A stretch of DNA of 64,000 bases, taken from positions 24,001,447 to 24,065,446 of the forward strand of contig OX326959.1 of NCBI GenBank assembly GCA_946800325.1, given 5' to 3'. Positions within the stretch are counted from its first letter, which is position 1, and each line of letters begins with the position of its first letter. Source of the DNA: Luzula sylvatica (lineage: Eukaryota > Streptophyta > Magnoliopsida > Poales > Juncaceae). Both the position numbers and the translations under genes were made by a program. The notes under the pieces are model-generated. The model was given only the letters and a program-made list of their open reading frames with translations. It ran no database searches and was not told where the DNA came from. Shown here one piece after another: positions 50,797 to 64,000 of this stretch.

Positions 50797-51670
50797 GAGA
50801 AACTATTGTGCACTCTATGTGCATGTGTAAAAAAATGACACGTGAAATATTGACTTTTTCGGTTTTGATCATCTTTTGTTCACTCCCACACACGCCACCT
50901 TCATCCGTGTTTGATATATTTTTTTAATGTATGACACATTTTTAGACCTATAATATATTTTTATTGATACAATACTTATGTTCTCTTTTACATGTATGTT
51001 GCATCTTTATTTGTTAAATTTTTTTAGATGTATGATATATTTTTTTTTTAATGCAATACATGTTATATATTTTTATATTACATGATATACATTTATGTAT
51101 GTATGATATATAGATATTTTATATAGTAACATTTTGTATATATATTTTTAACTGAATTATACATTTAGTATAATAATTTATATTTTTTGGGGCCTTTGTT
51201 GAGAGTACAAATACGATCAAAATTGAACAAATACCGTCGAAATTGAAACAAAAAGCAAACTGTCCATTTTTGAACATGTAAGTGCATGCCCGTAAAAATA
51301 TATTAGTCGGTTCCTTATTATTATTATTATTGTTGCCTGAATTAAATATTTGAAAACATTATTTGATACATATAGTTGGCAATTGCCTCACTAACTTATG
51401 TTGACTAAAAATGTAAATTAGACTTGTTATATTTTATAATTATTGTCCCATGCTGAAGTACAACTTTATAACTTTGTAATATTATAACTTGCCAAGTTCC
51501 AACTTTGACATGACGAATTTTTTAAAAATACGGACCGAATGTTTCACAGGATTAAAATTGGCGAATATATCCGAATCTTAGGAATGGAAACGCGAAATTC
51601 GCATATTATACAAAATTCGGAAAATACGTGTATAATACGCGTATCATACGCGACTTGGCTAACTAAGGTT
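50280..51670. repeat. AT-rich region bounded by ATTCGG/ACGTAT-rich blocks
   Basis: Blocks at 50310-50500 and 51520-51665 carry variants of AAATTCGGAAAATACG and GCGTATCATACGCG in roughly inverted arrangement, suggesting the ends of a decayed MITE. Between them is a TTA microsatellite (50766-50796). No gene is seen. Confidence 0.4.
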
Positions 51671-53519
51671 ATTTTGTATTTATATATGTTTTGCTTTTCC
51701 TTATATAAATACAAATCATTAATAATGAAAGTTTAATTTTCCCCAATACCTCCCGCAGAAGTCTCCATATTTCAATTAACACACATAATTAACAAAATAA
51801 TTAGAAAAACATATCACTAATAATGAATTAATGTTGATATAAATATTTGAATGTAAACAAATGCTAATTATATGATATGTATTAATTACAGTTAAATGTA
51901 TTCATCAAAATATAAAAAACTTGATGGTAAAATTTGGAGACATGTATCTTTTTAAATTAAATAGTACAACGGTTTTTGCAAACCCATTGTTATTTGCTTA
52001 CAAAATTCGACACTGTTAATCATGTTTAATTATAACTAATCAATCGAGTTTTTAAAATCCGATGCCAACTTTTTCTTAAAACGGGTTAATTTAGAAATAT
52101 TTTACAATTAAGGTTATTTTTTGAAATATTTCCAAAGTGGGTTACATGCATAAATGTTCTTAAATATTTTTTCCAGCCACAAAGTACATGTTTGTTATTT
52201 AACGTGAGTGAATTTTGGCATCAAAATAAAATGAATTTAGGCTAATTATTAGTTATCAGTTTTGATTAGTTGTTGTCCGAACATTATTATTTTGGCCGAA
52301 ATTTTAAATGGACAGTGATATTGACAGTAAAAATAAATACTAGATACAGAAAATTTTATTCAAATTTGACATTAATTAAAAGTAAAATTATCATTTCAAA
52401 TTTAAATTTGTTGTTCTCAGTAATTTTATTTTCTGTCAATATCTTTACCCATTTTAAATTCCGGGAGTAGTAGACACGACAATACGTTTTTAGACAAATT
52501 CTCTTGAATGAAAAAACAAAAACGAACAGAAAATTACGTGTGCATCCTTGGAAACATAAATTTGTATCAGTACTAAATTATTCAAAATGAACATTACATG
52601 GTTTTATGATTATTAGCACGTAAAAGTGTTCAAAATAAATATATTCATAAAATTTTATACTTGATCGAAAAAGACAATTAAAACTATTTTTCTTCCTTCA
52701 CCGTCAAATATAAATAAATTCGTAGTTGTGTAAAAACTGACATGATAAAAAAAGTTCATTTTTAATACTTTTCTTAAAAGATTAACATTAGTTATTACAT
52801 TTCTTAAAAAAATTAGCAAGCATCTCATCATTTTAGTTGTAGAAAAGTAAAATCCTAATTATATATCATGTAAATGTTCATATTCGTGAAAAATTATGAA
52901 TCCAGTATGTCGCATACGAATGAATACTATTCGCGACGAAATTACAAATACAATAATATATCACGTTCGTACGAATAATAAAACGAAAAAAATTAAAAAT
53001 AAGTAAATATAAATTATAAAATGTATAATTAAAAATAATAAAACAAACCAATGCATTCGGAAAAATAATTCTTACATGAAACTCGTGCTTCTCTAGAATT
53101 ATAAAATTCTCACTAACTAATATTCTTTATATACGTAAATATATATAAATACAGTATTATGAGTTGTATTTGTATATTAAGTCCAATTTAAGATATCAAA
53201 ATAATATTTTTTTCATCGTTGTTGAACATTCTTTTCAGTAATAAAAACACAAAATGTTACCGGCAAATCATGTGCGTGAAGTATCAAAAATATTTTTTAC
53301 CTTTTGTTCTTAGTGTTTTTACTGCAGGAAATGATAATTCGGAGAAGATAATATTTAGGTGGGATGATTTGACAAGATGACACAAATATACTTATTTTGT
53401 GTTTTCAAATTTATACGCCGGTTGAAGTAAAACCATTCAATACAGGTCATTAAATTGAAAAGTCCACGGAAGATTTAAAAATAACAACTCATTTATTTTC
53501 GTTTCCGAAATTGAAATTA

Positions 53520-54910
53520 TGGATTTAAAAATGGGAAATTTGAAGTGTAACACGAGCAAAATACTCAATTCTCATGTTGTCCTCAAAATACCCTGTAATA
53601 GAAGACTAACACACATAAATTTCGATTTTCTCAAAAATTTCGTAGAAATGAAAAAAATGAAGTCACCTTCACAAAACATCAATTATCCTATTTTGTAAAA
53701 AATGTCTAAATTGAAGTGTAACACGAGCAAAATACTCAATTTTCATGTTGTCCTCAAAATACTACGTAATAGAACACCAACACACACAAATTTCTTTTTT
53801 TTTTATTTCTTCAAAATGTTAAAGGTGAAGTCTAAAAACCTCCTAAAATATTAATTATCATATGTTCTAAAAAATGTCAAATTTGAAGTAAAACACGAAC
53901 AAAATACTCCGTAATAGAAGACTGACGACACACACAAATTTTTATTTTTTCAAAACTTCTTAGAAATGCAAAAATTGAAGTCTAACACCTTAAAAATATG
54001 CTAATTATCCTATTTTATAAAAAAATGTCAAATTTGAAGTGTAACACGAGCAAAATACTCAATTTTCGTGTTGTCCTCAAAATACTCTGCTATAAAAGAC
54101 TAACACACACAAATTTCTATTTTTCAAAAATTTCGTACAAATCCCAAAAGTAAAGTCGAACACCTTCAAAAAAAATTATCCCATTTTCTAAAAATTATCA
54201 AAATTAAAGTGTAACACAAGAAAAATACTCAATTTTCATGTTGTCATCAAAATCCTCCGTAATAGAAGACCAACACACGAAAATTTATATTTTTTCAAAA
54301 TTTTCTTTAAAATACAAACAGTAAAATTTAACACTTCATAAAATATCAATTATCCTATGTTCTACAAAATGTAAAAGTTGAAGTATAACACGAGAAAAAT
54401 ACTCAGTTTTCATGTTGGTGAGCAAAGTACTCCGTAATAGAAGACTAACAAACACAAATTTCTATTTTTTTCAAAAATTCCGTACAAATGCAAAAAGTGA
54501 AGTCTGACACCTTAGTAATATATCAATTTCCTATTTTCTAAAAAATGTCAAAATTGAAGTATAACACGAAAAAACCTCAATTTTCATGTTGTCCTCAAAA
54601 TACTCCGTAATAGAGACTAACACACAAAAAATTGTATTTATTAAAAAAATTCTTAAAAACGCAAAAAGTGAAGTTTAAGACCTTCCAAAAATATCAATTA
54701 TCATATTTTCTACAAAATGTCAACATCGAAATATAACGCGAGAAAACTACTCAGTTTTAATGTTGGTCATCGAAGTAATCCGTAATAGAAGACTAATACA
54801 CAAACATTTATATTTTTCCAAAAATTTGTAAAAATACAAAAAAATGAAGTCTAACAAATTCAAAAAATATCAGTTATCATATTTTCTAAAAAATATCAAA
54901 ATTGAATTGT
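53520..54910. repeat. 172-bp tandem repeat, eight to nine units (copy 2)
   Basis: The marker GAAGTGTAACACGAGC or a variant occurs at about 53541, 53713, 53885, 54035, 54206, 54379, 54555, 54726 and 54902, a spacing of 150-176 bp. Units are diverged. Copy 1 has three. Confidence 0.75.
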
Positions 54911-55975
54911 AACATGAGCACATAAAAGTATGCGGTTGTTGAATAACAATGGAAGGTTATCAGTGGAGGCGGTGGCTAGGGTTTTTGAAGAGATGAACAA
55001 GACGGCTACGATGAGAAAGAAGAATTGTGTTTTGTGATGAGGAGAGAATGTTTCGGTGTCGTTGTTTTATATTTTAGTGGAGGGTTTCATCTGTTTGTGT
55101 AATAATAAGGCCTTAAAGCATAAACATAAGTAGGGGTTAGGGTTATGTAAGCTCTTTATGGAACTCAAAACCCTTCAGCTTAATTGGAAACTCACTTTGA
55201 AAAACGGAATTCATAAAATGTTAGTGAAACTTGTCCGATAGGCTTACATCAGAATAATTATGACTTATTAATCGGATGAATTTATGAAATCCACCAAATT
55301 CTTCATAGGGGTGTATATTTTTAATATTAATATTAATATAAAAATTAAAGTGAGACCGAGAGCTCACTTCATTATTTTTCAAAAAAAAAAAAGAATTCAA
55401 CGACAGAACTAATCCATGTCAAAAATTGTATCTTTTGCAATCGATAATTACACAAAGGGGGTGGACTAAAGAAACAAACTGACCTCATTTCGATTATCAG
55501 TCATGACTCATCTTAGTTCGCATTTTTTCTCGTACGTTCGAAGTTCGCCGGAACGGCCTGATATTCTCTTCGTCCATTGTCGCTTACTTCTATCTTTCGG
55601 TTGGCAGAAAGAGAAGCCCACATGTTGAATTAATAGCCGTGTGATGTGTTTGTAGATGATGAAATAACAAAGATTGATTGGAAATGAATGCTGTTTTTTA
55701 TAGCAAAAATCTTAATGTGAGAAGAACTTTCGCTAACAGTCGATTTATTGAATTGTAATTTTCTATTTTTTGTCAAATTACTAAAAGAAATGGATAATAG
55801 AAGAATATATAGATTATAGATCACAGTTGGCTAAATTGCAAAAATGCATTGTCGATTTGCTGAAATAAATGAAAAACAAAAAAAATGAATCACAACAAAA
55901 CAATTGCATATTCAATTGGCTAAATTGCAAAAATGCAATCAATACTTCATCCCATATAGTGCAAAAATAGACGGT

Positions 55976-57696
55976 TCAATCATCATCCTCAACCAATTTA
56001 AACGATCTCTTGCGCCAACTTAACGAGCTCAAAATCCGCGGTAACTTCAGAATCGAATTTGCTCGACTGACACCATCCAAAGCACTATATTCCTCTCTAA
56101 TTAACCCATCATTATTTTCTACCTCCTCTCTAAGTGCTTTACTTAGGCTTTTGGTCAATGAAGTATCATGATGAATAGAAGTTTTTTGCCTGATTAGATC
56201 ATTAAGGAAGACACAAATAACAGCACAGTCATCAATTTTTGAAGTTGGGTGATTACGTTTCCATGCACGCACCGCACGATCCACTAATTTCTTCGCTGCA
56301 TCAGACCGGTTTTTCGTTGACGAGACAATCTTGATCATTTCATTATTTGATAACACATCCCATACCTACAAAACAAAACAACCAATCATGCTTGATCTGT
56401 TGATTATCGACACACACGGTGAAAATGAGATTTTTCCCTCTATATAATATCTTTTACCATTATTTTTCATTTATTTTACTTACTCCATCGGTTGCGAGAA
56501 CTAAAAATTCATCCTTTTCTGATAATTGCCAATGAAAAACTTCAGGGCTAGAAATAAGTCCACAATCCTTCAAGCAAAAATCACCGAAAGCCCGAGACAT
56601 AGCGAGACCCGGCGAGTCTTGGTCGGGCAACCACAATCTATGAATACCGGGTTCCTCTTCTAATGCAAAAACTCTTCCTTCGCAACTTCGTATCCTTTCT
56701 TCTTCACCTACACGATTAATTACGCAAATATAACTCATCACATTGCAATAGCTTATTCATGACATTTTCGTATAAATACAATTGTGTTAAATACTTAAAT
56801 CGAATGTCTCACTTGGAAGATCTGGTTTGTGATCGATCGTGAGTTGAACGGGAACGAGCTTATCCGTGTCATCCCTTGTGCAAAGAACCGCTCGTGAATC
56901 GCCAAGATTAGCAACAATCAACTTATCCCTCTATGAATAAAAAACTTACAAATTAATAATTTCAGTACCAATTACAGTGTGTATACGAAGTTTGGCATTT
57001 GGATCGTATATGATCTAAATTAATTACCAATTTTAAGATTGAAACGGCTGTGGTACCGCTACAAATACAATCGATACCAGTATGCCGACTCAACTCATCA
57101 TCCAAATCCTCAAATGCCTTGATGAAATTGTTCTTCCATGAAGAAATCAATTCATCACAATTTGATTCATTTTCACCTTTTAATGAATTGTGTGATTTTT
57201 TTGATTCTGAAAGAGAACGAAGTTTCGATGGTAGACTGTCTCGTACGTATCGAGCTACCTTGTGTCCGTATGGCCCGTGTCCATCAAAAATGCCGCAAAA
57301 GACCGAATCCTTGTCTCCAAAGAAATCCTACATGTCTTAAAAGATGAATTGTGAGACCTTAATCGATAGAATAAAGTACTAATAAGTAACAAAATTGAAA
57401 TATTTCTAAAAATGGAGATATATCTAACAAAATGTTAAATTGATGTTCCTAAAAATTTATTGAAAATATTTGTACTTCACCTCCCAAATGGTCATGGTGT
57501 CTTGGTTCACACCCTTTCTTCCTTGTTGAGTGTACATGGATGCATATCCACATGACCCTCTCAGCAGGACACGTGGCACCCCATTTCTAACCTCCTCTTC
57601 TTCTCTATTGAAGCTTCTTTCATTTTCTTTCTTATTTTCATTTTTACATGAAACCCCTGAAATTGCAAGGCTTTTTTTGCTGCAGCAGCCACCCAT
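55976..57696 (-). CDS. protein phosphatase 2C, clade-E type, copy 2
   Basis: Five exons at 57696-57481, 57327-57028, 56930-56813, 56707-56484 and 56365-55976, with the same lengths and phases as copy 1, giving 415 residues. All metal-binding and catalytic motifs (N-Q-D, D-G-H-G, G-D-S-R, A-T-D-G, D-D-C-A) and the M-G-G-C-C lipidation signal are intact. Differences from copy 1: Ala for Val in F-I-K-x-F-E-D, Asp for Tyr in K-K-L-V-x-R-A, Arg for Lys in K-A-L-x-E-E, and Glu for the first of the four terminal Asp. One intron differs slightly in length near 56440. Both copies look functional. Confidence 0.9.
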
Positions 57697-57899
57697 GTTT
57701 GTCTTAACAAGTAAATACACTAAAATTAAATAACTCGGCTCGTTGATAAATAGTAAGGAAACTTTGCAAATGCATCCCTCAACTTTCTTCTTTTGTTATT
57801 TCATCCTTCAGATCTAATATCCCTCAATTATTTGTCGTCGCTTTTGGTAATAATTAGACATTTAATATGTGTATAATTTATGTGATCTCTTATATTAAC

Positions 57900-58501
57900 C
57901 AGTGTTATTAAAACCGGACCGGACCGGGTGGTCGGACCGGAAAAAACCGGACCCGGACCTATTTCTGGTTTGGTCTGTTTACAATACCGGATTTACAATT
58001 AAACCGGCAAAAACAAAGGAACCGGCCGGGTTTTTGAAAAAAACCGTGAACCGGATTGACATAAAAAAACCGGTTAATTTTTTCTTCTCCTGGATGAAGT
58101 TTCCAAAGTTATTTTTTTATTTTTTCTTCTCTTCTCTACGAAGTAGCAACTATTGTAAATAAATCTTGTCTTTTCTGTTATGAAAATATTTTATTTATTA
58201 TGGAAAATAAATCAGAAAATTGGAAATACAAATTAATTAGAAAGACTTATTGCAAATCATCAAGATATTTCTTCACTTTAAACAATCAAGTGAATATTTT
58301 GATAAATCATCTAATGATATTATATTTGGTATATATAACTTTATACTGTATTTATTTTTTATGTTTTCAAATATACTTGTAAACATCATATATATATATA
58401 GCAAAATTAACGGTTCAACCGGTTCACCCACTGGTTCGACCAATGAACCAGTGACCCGAGACTCGGCCAGGTCGATGTCCGGTCCGGATTTAATAACATT
58501 G
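57900..58501. mobile_element. hAT-like MITE rich in CCGGACCGG, 8-bp target duplication
   Basis: The 602-bp element starts CAGTGTTATTAAAACCGGAC and ends GTCCGGATTTAATAACATTG, flanked by ATATTAAC at 57892-57899 and 58502-58509. Copy 1 near 19465 has one ATATTAAC and no insertion. The subterminal regions are packed with CCGGACC variants around an AT-rich core. Open frames inside are not genes. Confidence 0.88.
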
Positions 58502-61500
58502 ATATTAACACTTGATGTTGATGACAATTGACAAGAGGATGGTTAAGATACTTAATTAAGTATCATGAGTTTGACACTTGAGATTTTTTGATCATTGGAA
58601 TTATTTTGAGATTTGTGCATTTAATGATGAGCACGAATTTTATGGAAATCATTAATGATTAATATAAATATCATTAAAAAACACAAATTTCAAATCAAAT
58701 TCAATAATAAAAAAATTATAAGTATCAAACTCATGATACTTAATTGAGTATCTTAGCTATCCTCTGATGACAAATATCATTTAACAACCATTATAAACTC
58801 ATGATACTTCGGATTTAAAAGAAGAATAAAAAACTGAAATCGCCATTCAAATTGATGATTTGAACCGCTAAATGGAAAGGCTTTTTACCAGAAACATCAA
58901 ATAATTTGGGGAATTAATAAACCCCAAAATAATTGGCGAAATCTAAACTTTATTCCACGAGAATCCTACATTTGAAACAAAAAATGTATGTGATAACTCA
59001 TGTTTTAAATAGCGATATAACGGTTCATACCACTTGAATTATTATTAATGTGTCGTTGTCGTTATTGCGTTGTAGCGGTGATACTGTGAAGTGTTGAGCA
59101 TTTTTGCTATAGTGTGCTAATTAATTCACTGCTGATAACCCCTGCTTTGAAAACATATTAATTTTACACATCCACAATTTTAATATCATATATTATCCCT
59201 CGACCTACAAAATTTGGATGTGAAATATAATAATCAAGGGGGCAAAATGAAGAAACACCAACTTGATCAGGCCAAGAAATAAATGAGGGGAACCAGAGAT
59301 TGGTGGGAGTTTTGCCAACTTGATATTGTCAAGTGTTGAGCATTAAATTCTGGATTTTTATATAAACTAAAAACAATAACAAAACAAAAAGGACATTAAA
59401 AGGTACAACGTGGTGCTTGTGTTTCCCTTCAATTCACAAAATAAGCCATAAATTAACCCAAAAAAAAAAGTGTGTATAAATAAGTATATATCATTTTCAA
59501 TCGTAATTGGCTTTTATCAAAGGGTTTATGATGTTTGGTATGTGTTAATTTTTTGTTAGTTGGCTAATTAATTCTCTCATTGTCACACCACCTTTGCTTA
59601 TTAAGCAATGCGGATTAGGCGGGGTCTTGGTCGTATTGCTACTTATCCATATTCATTAAGCTATAATCGTCAAGGACAATGACGGATTTATTAAGTGACT
59701 AGAGAGACAACTGTTTTATTTAGATTTTTGAACGATAGTATAAATATGTGATTATATTAGTATATTTTATAACATAACTGTAAAATTATATACTATCGCC
59801 TTCTTTCCCCCTCCTCTCCTAAATTTTTTTTGAAAATTTCTCATATTAACATCTCCTAGATTATCGTTCTTCGTTGATTTGGAACAAAGATCCGCAACTG
59901 GTCAAGGAAAATTAAATTATACTTTATCTCTGTGTTTTATCATAACTCCCTTAATAATGTTACTATTGCTAATTAACATAGATAATTGACAACTCATTAA
60001 ACTAAATGTGAATATTTATTTTTAACTTTCTCTTTTGAAGAAATATAGGGTTTAGGGTTTCGGCCATGTACTTCAATAGATGAAAAAACATATAAGGCCC
60101 AAATGTTTTAGTATAAAAAGGTCCAATTATTAAATTTAAAAGAATCTTTCTAGGCAATTATGAAATCTCACAATGTTTGCAAAGTGATACTTATTTGTTT
60201 ACAAAGTCGATTTTTTCTGTTGTTACTAGTTAGGGCTTTAATGTGAATTTGTTTGATGATTAACTTTGATCGATGATATCTAATATTTTTCTTTATATAT
60301 GTTCAATAAAACCTTTCATTTAGTATTATACAAATCATGTAAGAATTAAATTGAAATCACATCTAGTAAAATAATTCTTGTTTATTCAGTATATACAAAA
60401 TAAAATATTATTTAATTAAATAAAAGGATAAATGCACTAGATGTATCAATATATTTCATTGTTCTCAACTCAATTTAGTTCTTTTAATATTGAATTAAAA
60501 TTAAAATTTTGCACTCTTCATTATTTTTGAAAATATAAATGAATAGCATAGTCCTTTTTAAAATTTTAGATTTTATTTTGAAACAGTAACAGAAATAAAT
60601 TCATCTTTTCTTAGTTTTGCAAAGAAACTAAAATGTTTAATCCAAATTTCTTGATTGTTACGTTACTGCGAGAGAATAGGCACCCAGGCCATTTAATAGC
60701 AAAAAAAATGTAGATTTTTCAATAGCTGAAAATGCCAATACAAAAAGACCTACAAATTAAAAAGTTGACGTTAGAACTTAGACCCGAATGTATTTAATAT
60801 AAACTTGGAGGTATCGGGAACATAAAATAAAAAATAAGTTAATATTTTTTTTTCATAATTTGTATTTTAGGAAATTATGAAAAAAATACTTTCTTCTATT
60901 TTTGTTATGGAATTATAAAATGATCGTGGCATGTATTTTAAATTTTATTGGAGATAGATTTTATTTTGATAGTCGTGGCTTGTGAGGTTACAAAGAATTT
61001 TCCGTTCATATTTTTTTCTAAATTTTGTAGTGATATACATGATTCATTATACTATTCTATTTTACTTAACAACATTAAATTCACTATACTTTAAAGGATA
61101 AATATAATTGAGTTAAAGTGTTAATTGCCGTGTAAATATTTTAAAATAAAAATATTTTTTATATTTTTTTACAACGAAATAGAAAAATATATTTTTTTTT
61201 TTACTTTTTTACAACGAAAAAGAAATATATATTTTTTTCATTTCTCATTTTATGGGAGCATAAATAACTTTCTAGAATTGCGCACACATTATAATATGAA
61301 TTTATTTATATATATTAAAATAAGTATTATTATGAATTTCTTATATATTAATATTATATTAAAATATACTATGAATTTATTTATATATTAAAATAATTAT
61401 TAATATGAATTTATTAGATACTCTTAATGCATTCATATTATTTGTTAATTATTGTGTCAGGTTACACAATTGACTACAAAAATGATAAAATATAAAAAAG

Positions 61501-61763
61501 ACACGCATTGTGTTGTTGTTCATTTGATATTATTGTGATTCATTACACGACTAACTACAAAAAGTTACGTAGCATTAAATCTTGTTTATTGTCACTCGTT
61601 ACACAATTAGCTACAAAAAATAATAAAACATGAAATAAAAACTATATTTGTCATATTCTTCTTCATTTGAAGTTTTCTAATATAAATAATATAATGCCTA
61701 GTGATTTGTTGTACAAATATTAAAGTTGAACTTTAGTTGTAAAATTTTATTAAATGTACAATA

Positions 61764-61767
<4 letters not shown>

Positions 61768-61821
<54 letters not shown>
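61768..61821. repeat. GA microsatellite (copy 2)
   Basis: An uninterrupted GA run corresponding to the interrupted one at 23342-23420 in copy 1. Confidence 0.9.
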
Positions 61822-61825
<4 letters not shown>

Positions 61826-62507
61826 ATTTCTAGACAATTTACATCTTTCTTGTGAGTGATAGGCTTATTGAAATTTTAAACCTCAAACACGGTTAGGGAG
61901 AAAAATGAATAATCAGGGGAAATATCATAATTAGGCCTGAATTTGGAGATGTTATTGTGAAATTAGTTTCGTCAAAGACCTCCGAAATCGTCGGACCGGA
62001 ACGCATGTCATGTTCCTGAACTTAGATCTCCCCTGTGCGGATATCATTTCTTATTATATTTTTATGCAAAATATACTTTTTTCAAATTATTTGGAAGGAC
62101 TTCATTTCTTATTTTTATTTTTATTTTTGGTCCTAGAGTTTAAAAGTGCACAACTTGATTTCTCTTGAGATAAATTGTAGAAATAATAATTTTCTGTAAT
62201 TTTTGCATAAAATATTGATAAATTAATTTGATCAGCTTTATGAGGGGGAGACTTTCGAAAACAGAGCAGGTAGAAGTTAAGAAGAAAAATTAAAGACTCC
62301 TTCCTACAAATCACGGGCACCAACATATGATTAATGAATTATTTGGTTTTCGAGACATAACAAACACATTTAATACCAATTAAATGTCTAAAAAAATACA
62401 TGTTCCGAGAAAATAATGATCAATTAAAGGATTATAATCAGTCCATGACGAACACAAAGTTATATGACTAAATAAATTTAAATTATATTCATACATATAG
62501 GGATATA

Positions 62508-63028
62508 AGGAGTGTTCATTCCGTCGGTTCGGTTCAAATCGAACCAAATAATACCAAACCGATTTAAATCGAACTGAACTAAATTCAAATCGAACCGAAT
62601 CGTTTAATTTTTAAACCGATTAAAAACCGAACTTAATAAACCAAAGTGTTATTCGGTTTATTAACCGAATAAGAAACATTATAATTTAAATTTTTTTTAA
62701 TAAAACAATTATATTTTATTTTTAAAAATATATAGATACATATTATAAAATATAATTGTATTATATTATAAGATAAATATAATTGTTATTATATCAATTT
62801 CTTGTATTTTAAAATTAATATATTAAAAATATCAAAAATTGGATGTTATTCGGTCGGTTTGATTTAATCGGTTTTAAAAACCACAAAACCTAACCGAACC
62901 AAATAAACCAAAGAACACCATTTTTTCAACCGAACCAAACTATATAAACTGAAAAACCGAACCGATAAAATCGAATTCGACTGGTTTAATTTGATATCCA
63001 AATAAACCGAATTGTTCAAACACCCCTA
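62508..63028. repeat. CGGTTCGGTT-rich MITE, copy 2
   Basis: Same element and position as 24105-24665, with GTGTTCATTCC at one end and GTTCAAACACCCCT at the other. It is slightly shorter through small deletions in the CGGTT-rich part. Confidence 0.65.
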
Positions 63029-63519
63029 CATACATAACTAATGAGAACTGCTAAAAAGAATCCACACAAAAAATCCAAAAACAAAAATCCAAGGACCAAA
63101 ATATATTATTGAAATTAGCAAAATATATTATTGAAACTAGCAAAATATACTGTTAAAAATATATTATTTTTTTCATAATTTTAGTCATATTAACATGTTG
63201 GATTCAACAGTATATTTTGTTCATTTAAATAGTACGTTTTGCTAATTTCATTAGTATATTTTGTCTGCTTGGATTTTTTTTTTATTCTTTTTTTGGATTC
63301 TCCTTAGCAAATCTGTATAACCAAATATCATATATATTCCTTCAAAATTTGAATTACCATAAATATTCTTATACGAGAAATCCCACAACTATCCTTACAT
63401 TCTTAATTTTCCAAAAAAAGAGTATCTAAACTACCATCTTTCTAACTTAAATTCACGTAACAAATATAAGGAATCAAGGATAATTTAGAAATGAGAGGTA
63501 TACATCATTATATTTTATT

Positions 63520-63763
63520 GGGAGTTCTATCATACACCCATTTGCTTATGATACACCCATTCTCAAGGGTATTTTTTTTGTAATTATCAATTGATGAGTA
63601 TTTAAAGTAATTTTTCAAATGTATTTATTAATAAATTATATGCTTAATAGGAAATTTGAATTGTTCACGAAAGAAAAAAATATCTGTAAAAAGTAAAATT
63701 TATGATACACTCTTCTAAATACCCAAAATACCCTTTTGAAAGGGTGTATGATAGAACTCCCCT
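63520..63763. mobile_element. small MITE with 20-bp inverted ends
   Basis: GGGAGTTCTATCATACACCC at the left faces its reverse complement at 63742-63761. TATTTTATT flanks it at 63511-63519 and 63764-63772, a possible 9-bp target duplication in AT-rich sequence. A second internal ATGATACACCCATT adds a partial repeat. Confidence 0.6.
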
Positions 63764-63779
63764 TATTTTATTATATTTT

Positions 63780-64000
63780 ACTAGTTTTTTTGCCCAATTG
63801 TGCACGTGTTCTCAGGTTTGTAAGTAATTATATTTTTTTGTGATATGTTAATTTTTTTTTGCGGTGTTTACTTTTTTTCTTTTTTGGTGTATTGCAGTTC
63901 AGTATAGTTTCTGGAATCTAAATAAATATACAATAATTTTATATGTATTTTTTTTTCCAAATACCCCATAATATTTTTAGATTCCCTAAAAAAACTCAAA
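63780..64000. other. AT-rich window end
   Basis: Starts with ACTAGTTTTTTTGCCCAATT, resembling a decayed form of the Helitron-like end at 29313. No gene is seen. Confidence 0.35.

Larger units (their letters stand above)
51740..63245. repeat. segmental duplication, copy 2
   Basis: Same orientation as 14450-24875. Unrelated sequence fills 52020-53225. Specific differences are a hAT-like insertion at 57900-58501, more 172-bp tandem units, and absence of the insertions at 17182 and 19887. No gene besides the PP2C was recognised. Confidence 0.85.

Noticed and set aside
54930..55060. Minus-strand stretch reading like a signal peptide (F-F-L-I-V-A-V-L-F-I-S-S)
   Set aside because: No ATG in frame and a stop just upstream. 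The corresponding sequence in copy 1 is partly deleted, so it was not called as a gene.

Overview
The window looks like nuclear DNA of a flowering plant, most likely a eudicot. It is strongly AT-rich, genes carry short AT-rich introns with GT-AG borders, and most of the sequence is transposon-derived. The recognisable genes are plant families: a clade-E-type PP2C, DUF6598-like proteins, and a kelch protein joined to a ribosome-inactivating-protein (RIP)-like domain. I cannot name the species. No tRNA, rRNA or CRISPR was seen.

Layout. 1-5.3 kb: two weak gene ends, then AT-rich repeats. 5.3-12.95 kb: two DUF6598-like genes tail to tail (A intact on +, B frameshifted on -), separated by a 1.84-kb fold-back transposon with a 9-bp target duplication. 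12.95-14.4 kb: decayed repeats. 14.45-24.9 kb: first copy of a large direct segmental duplication with an intact PP2C gene on -. 25.3-28.4 kb: small coiled-coil exons and a third DUF6598-like gene (C, intact, -) whose leader is a 61-bp minisatellite. 28.4-34.5 kb: a Helitron-like end, a minisatellite, and two LINE remnants, one split by a 978-bp solo LTR. 34.75-48.17 kb: six tandem units of about 2.2 kb, each an RIP-like domain, a coiled coil and a kelch domain; every unit carries disabling lesions. 48.5-51.7 kb: a minisatellite and a second, inverted copy of the 7.3-9.8 kb segment that lacks the fold-back element but holds a Tourist-like MITE. 51.74-63.25 kb: second copy of the duplication with a second intact PP2C gene. 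The window ends in a small MITE.

How it fits together. The two halves of each duplication act as filled and empty sites for each other, so five insertions can be bounded to the base. The DUF6598-like genes share a leader module containing a telo-box (AAACCCTAG), present once in A, six times in B and twelve times in C. RIP-like and DUF6598-like genes lie within 30 kb of each other; from memory these domains are found together in some grass proteins, so a defence-related cluster is possible but unproven. The RIP-kelch array appears to be a locus that amplified while decaying: the one unit with an open RIP frame has lost the signature arginine, and units that keep the Glu/Arg pair carry stops or frameshifts.
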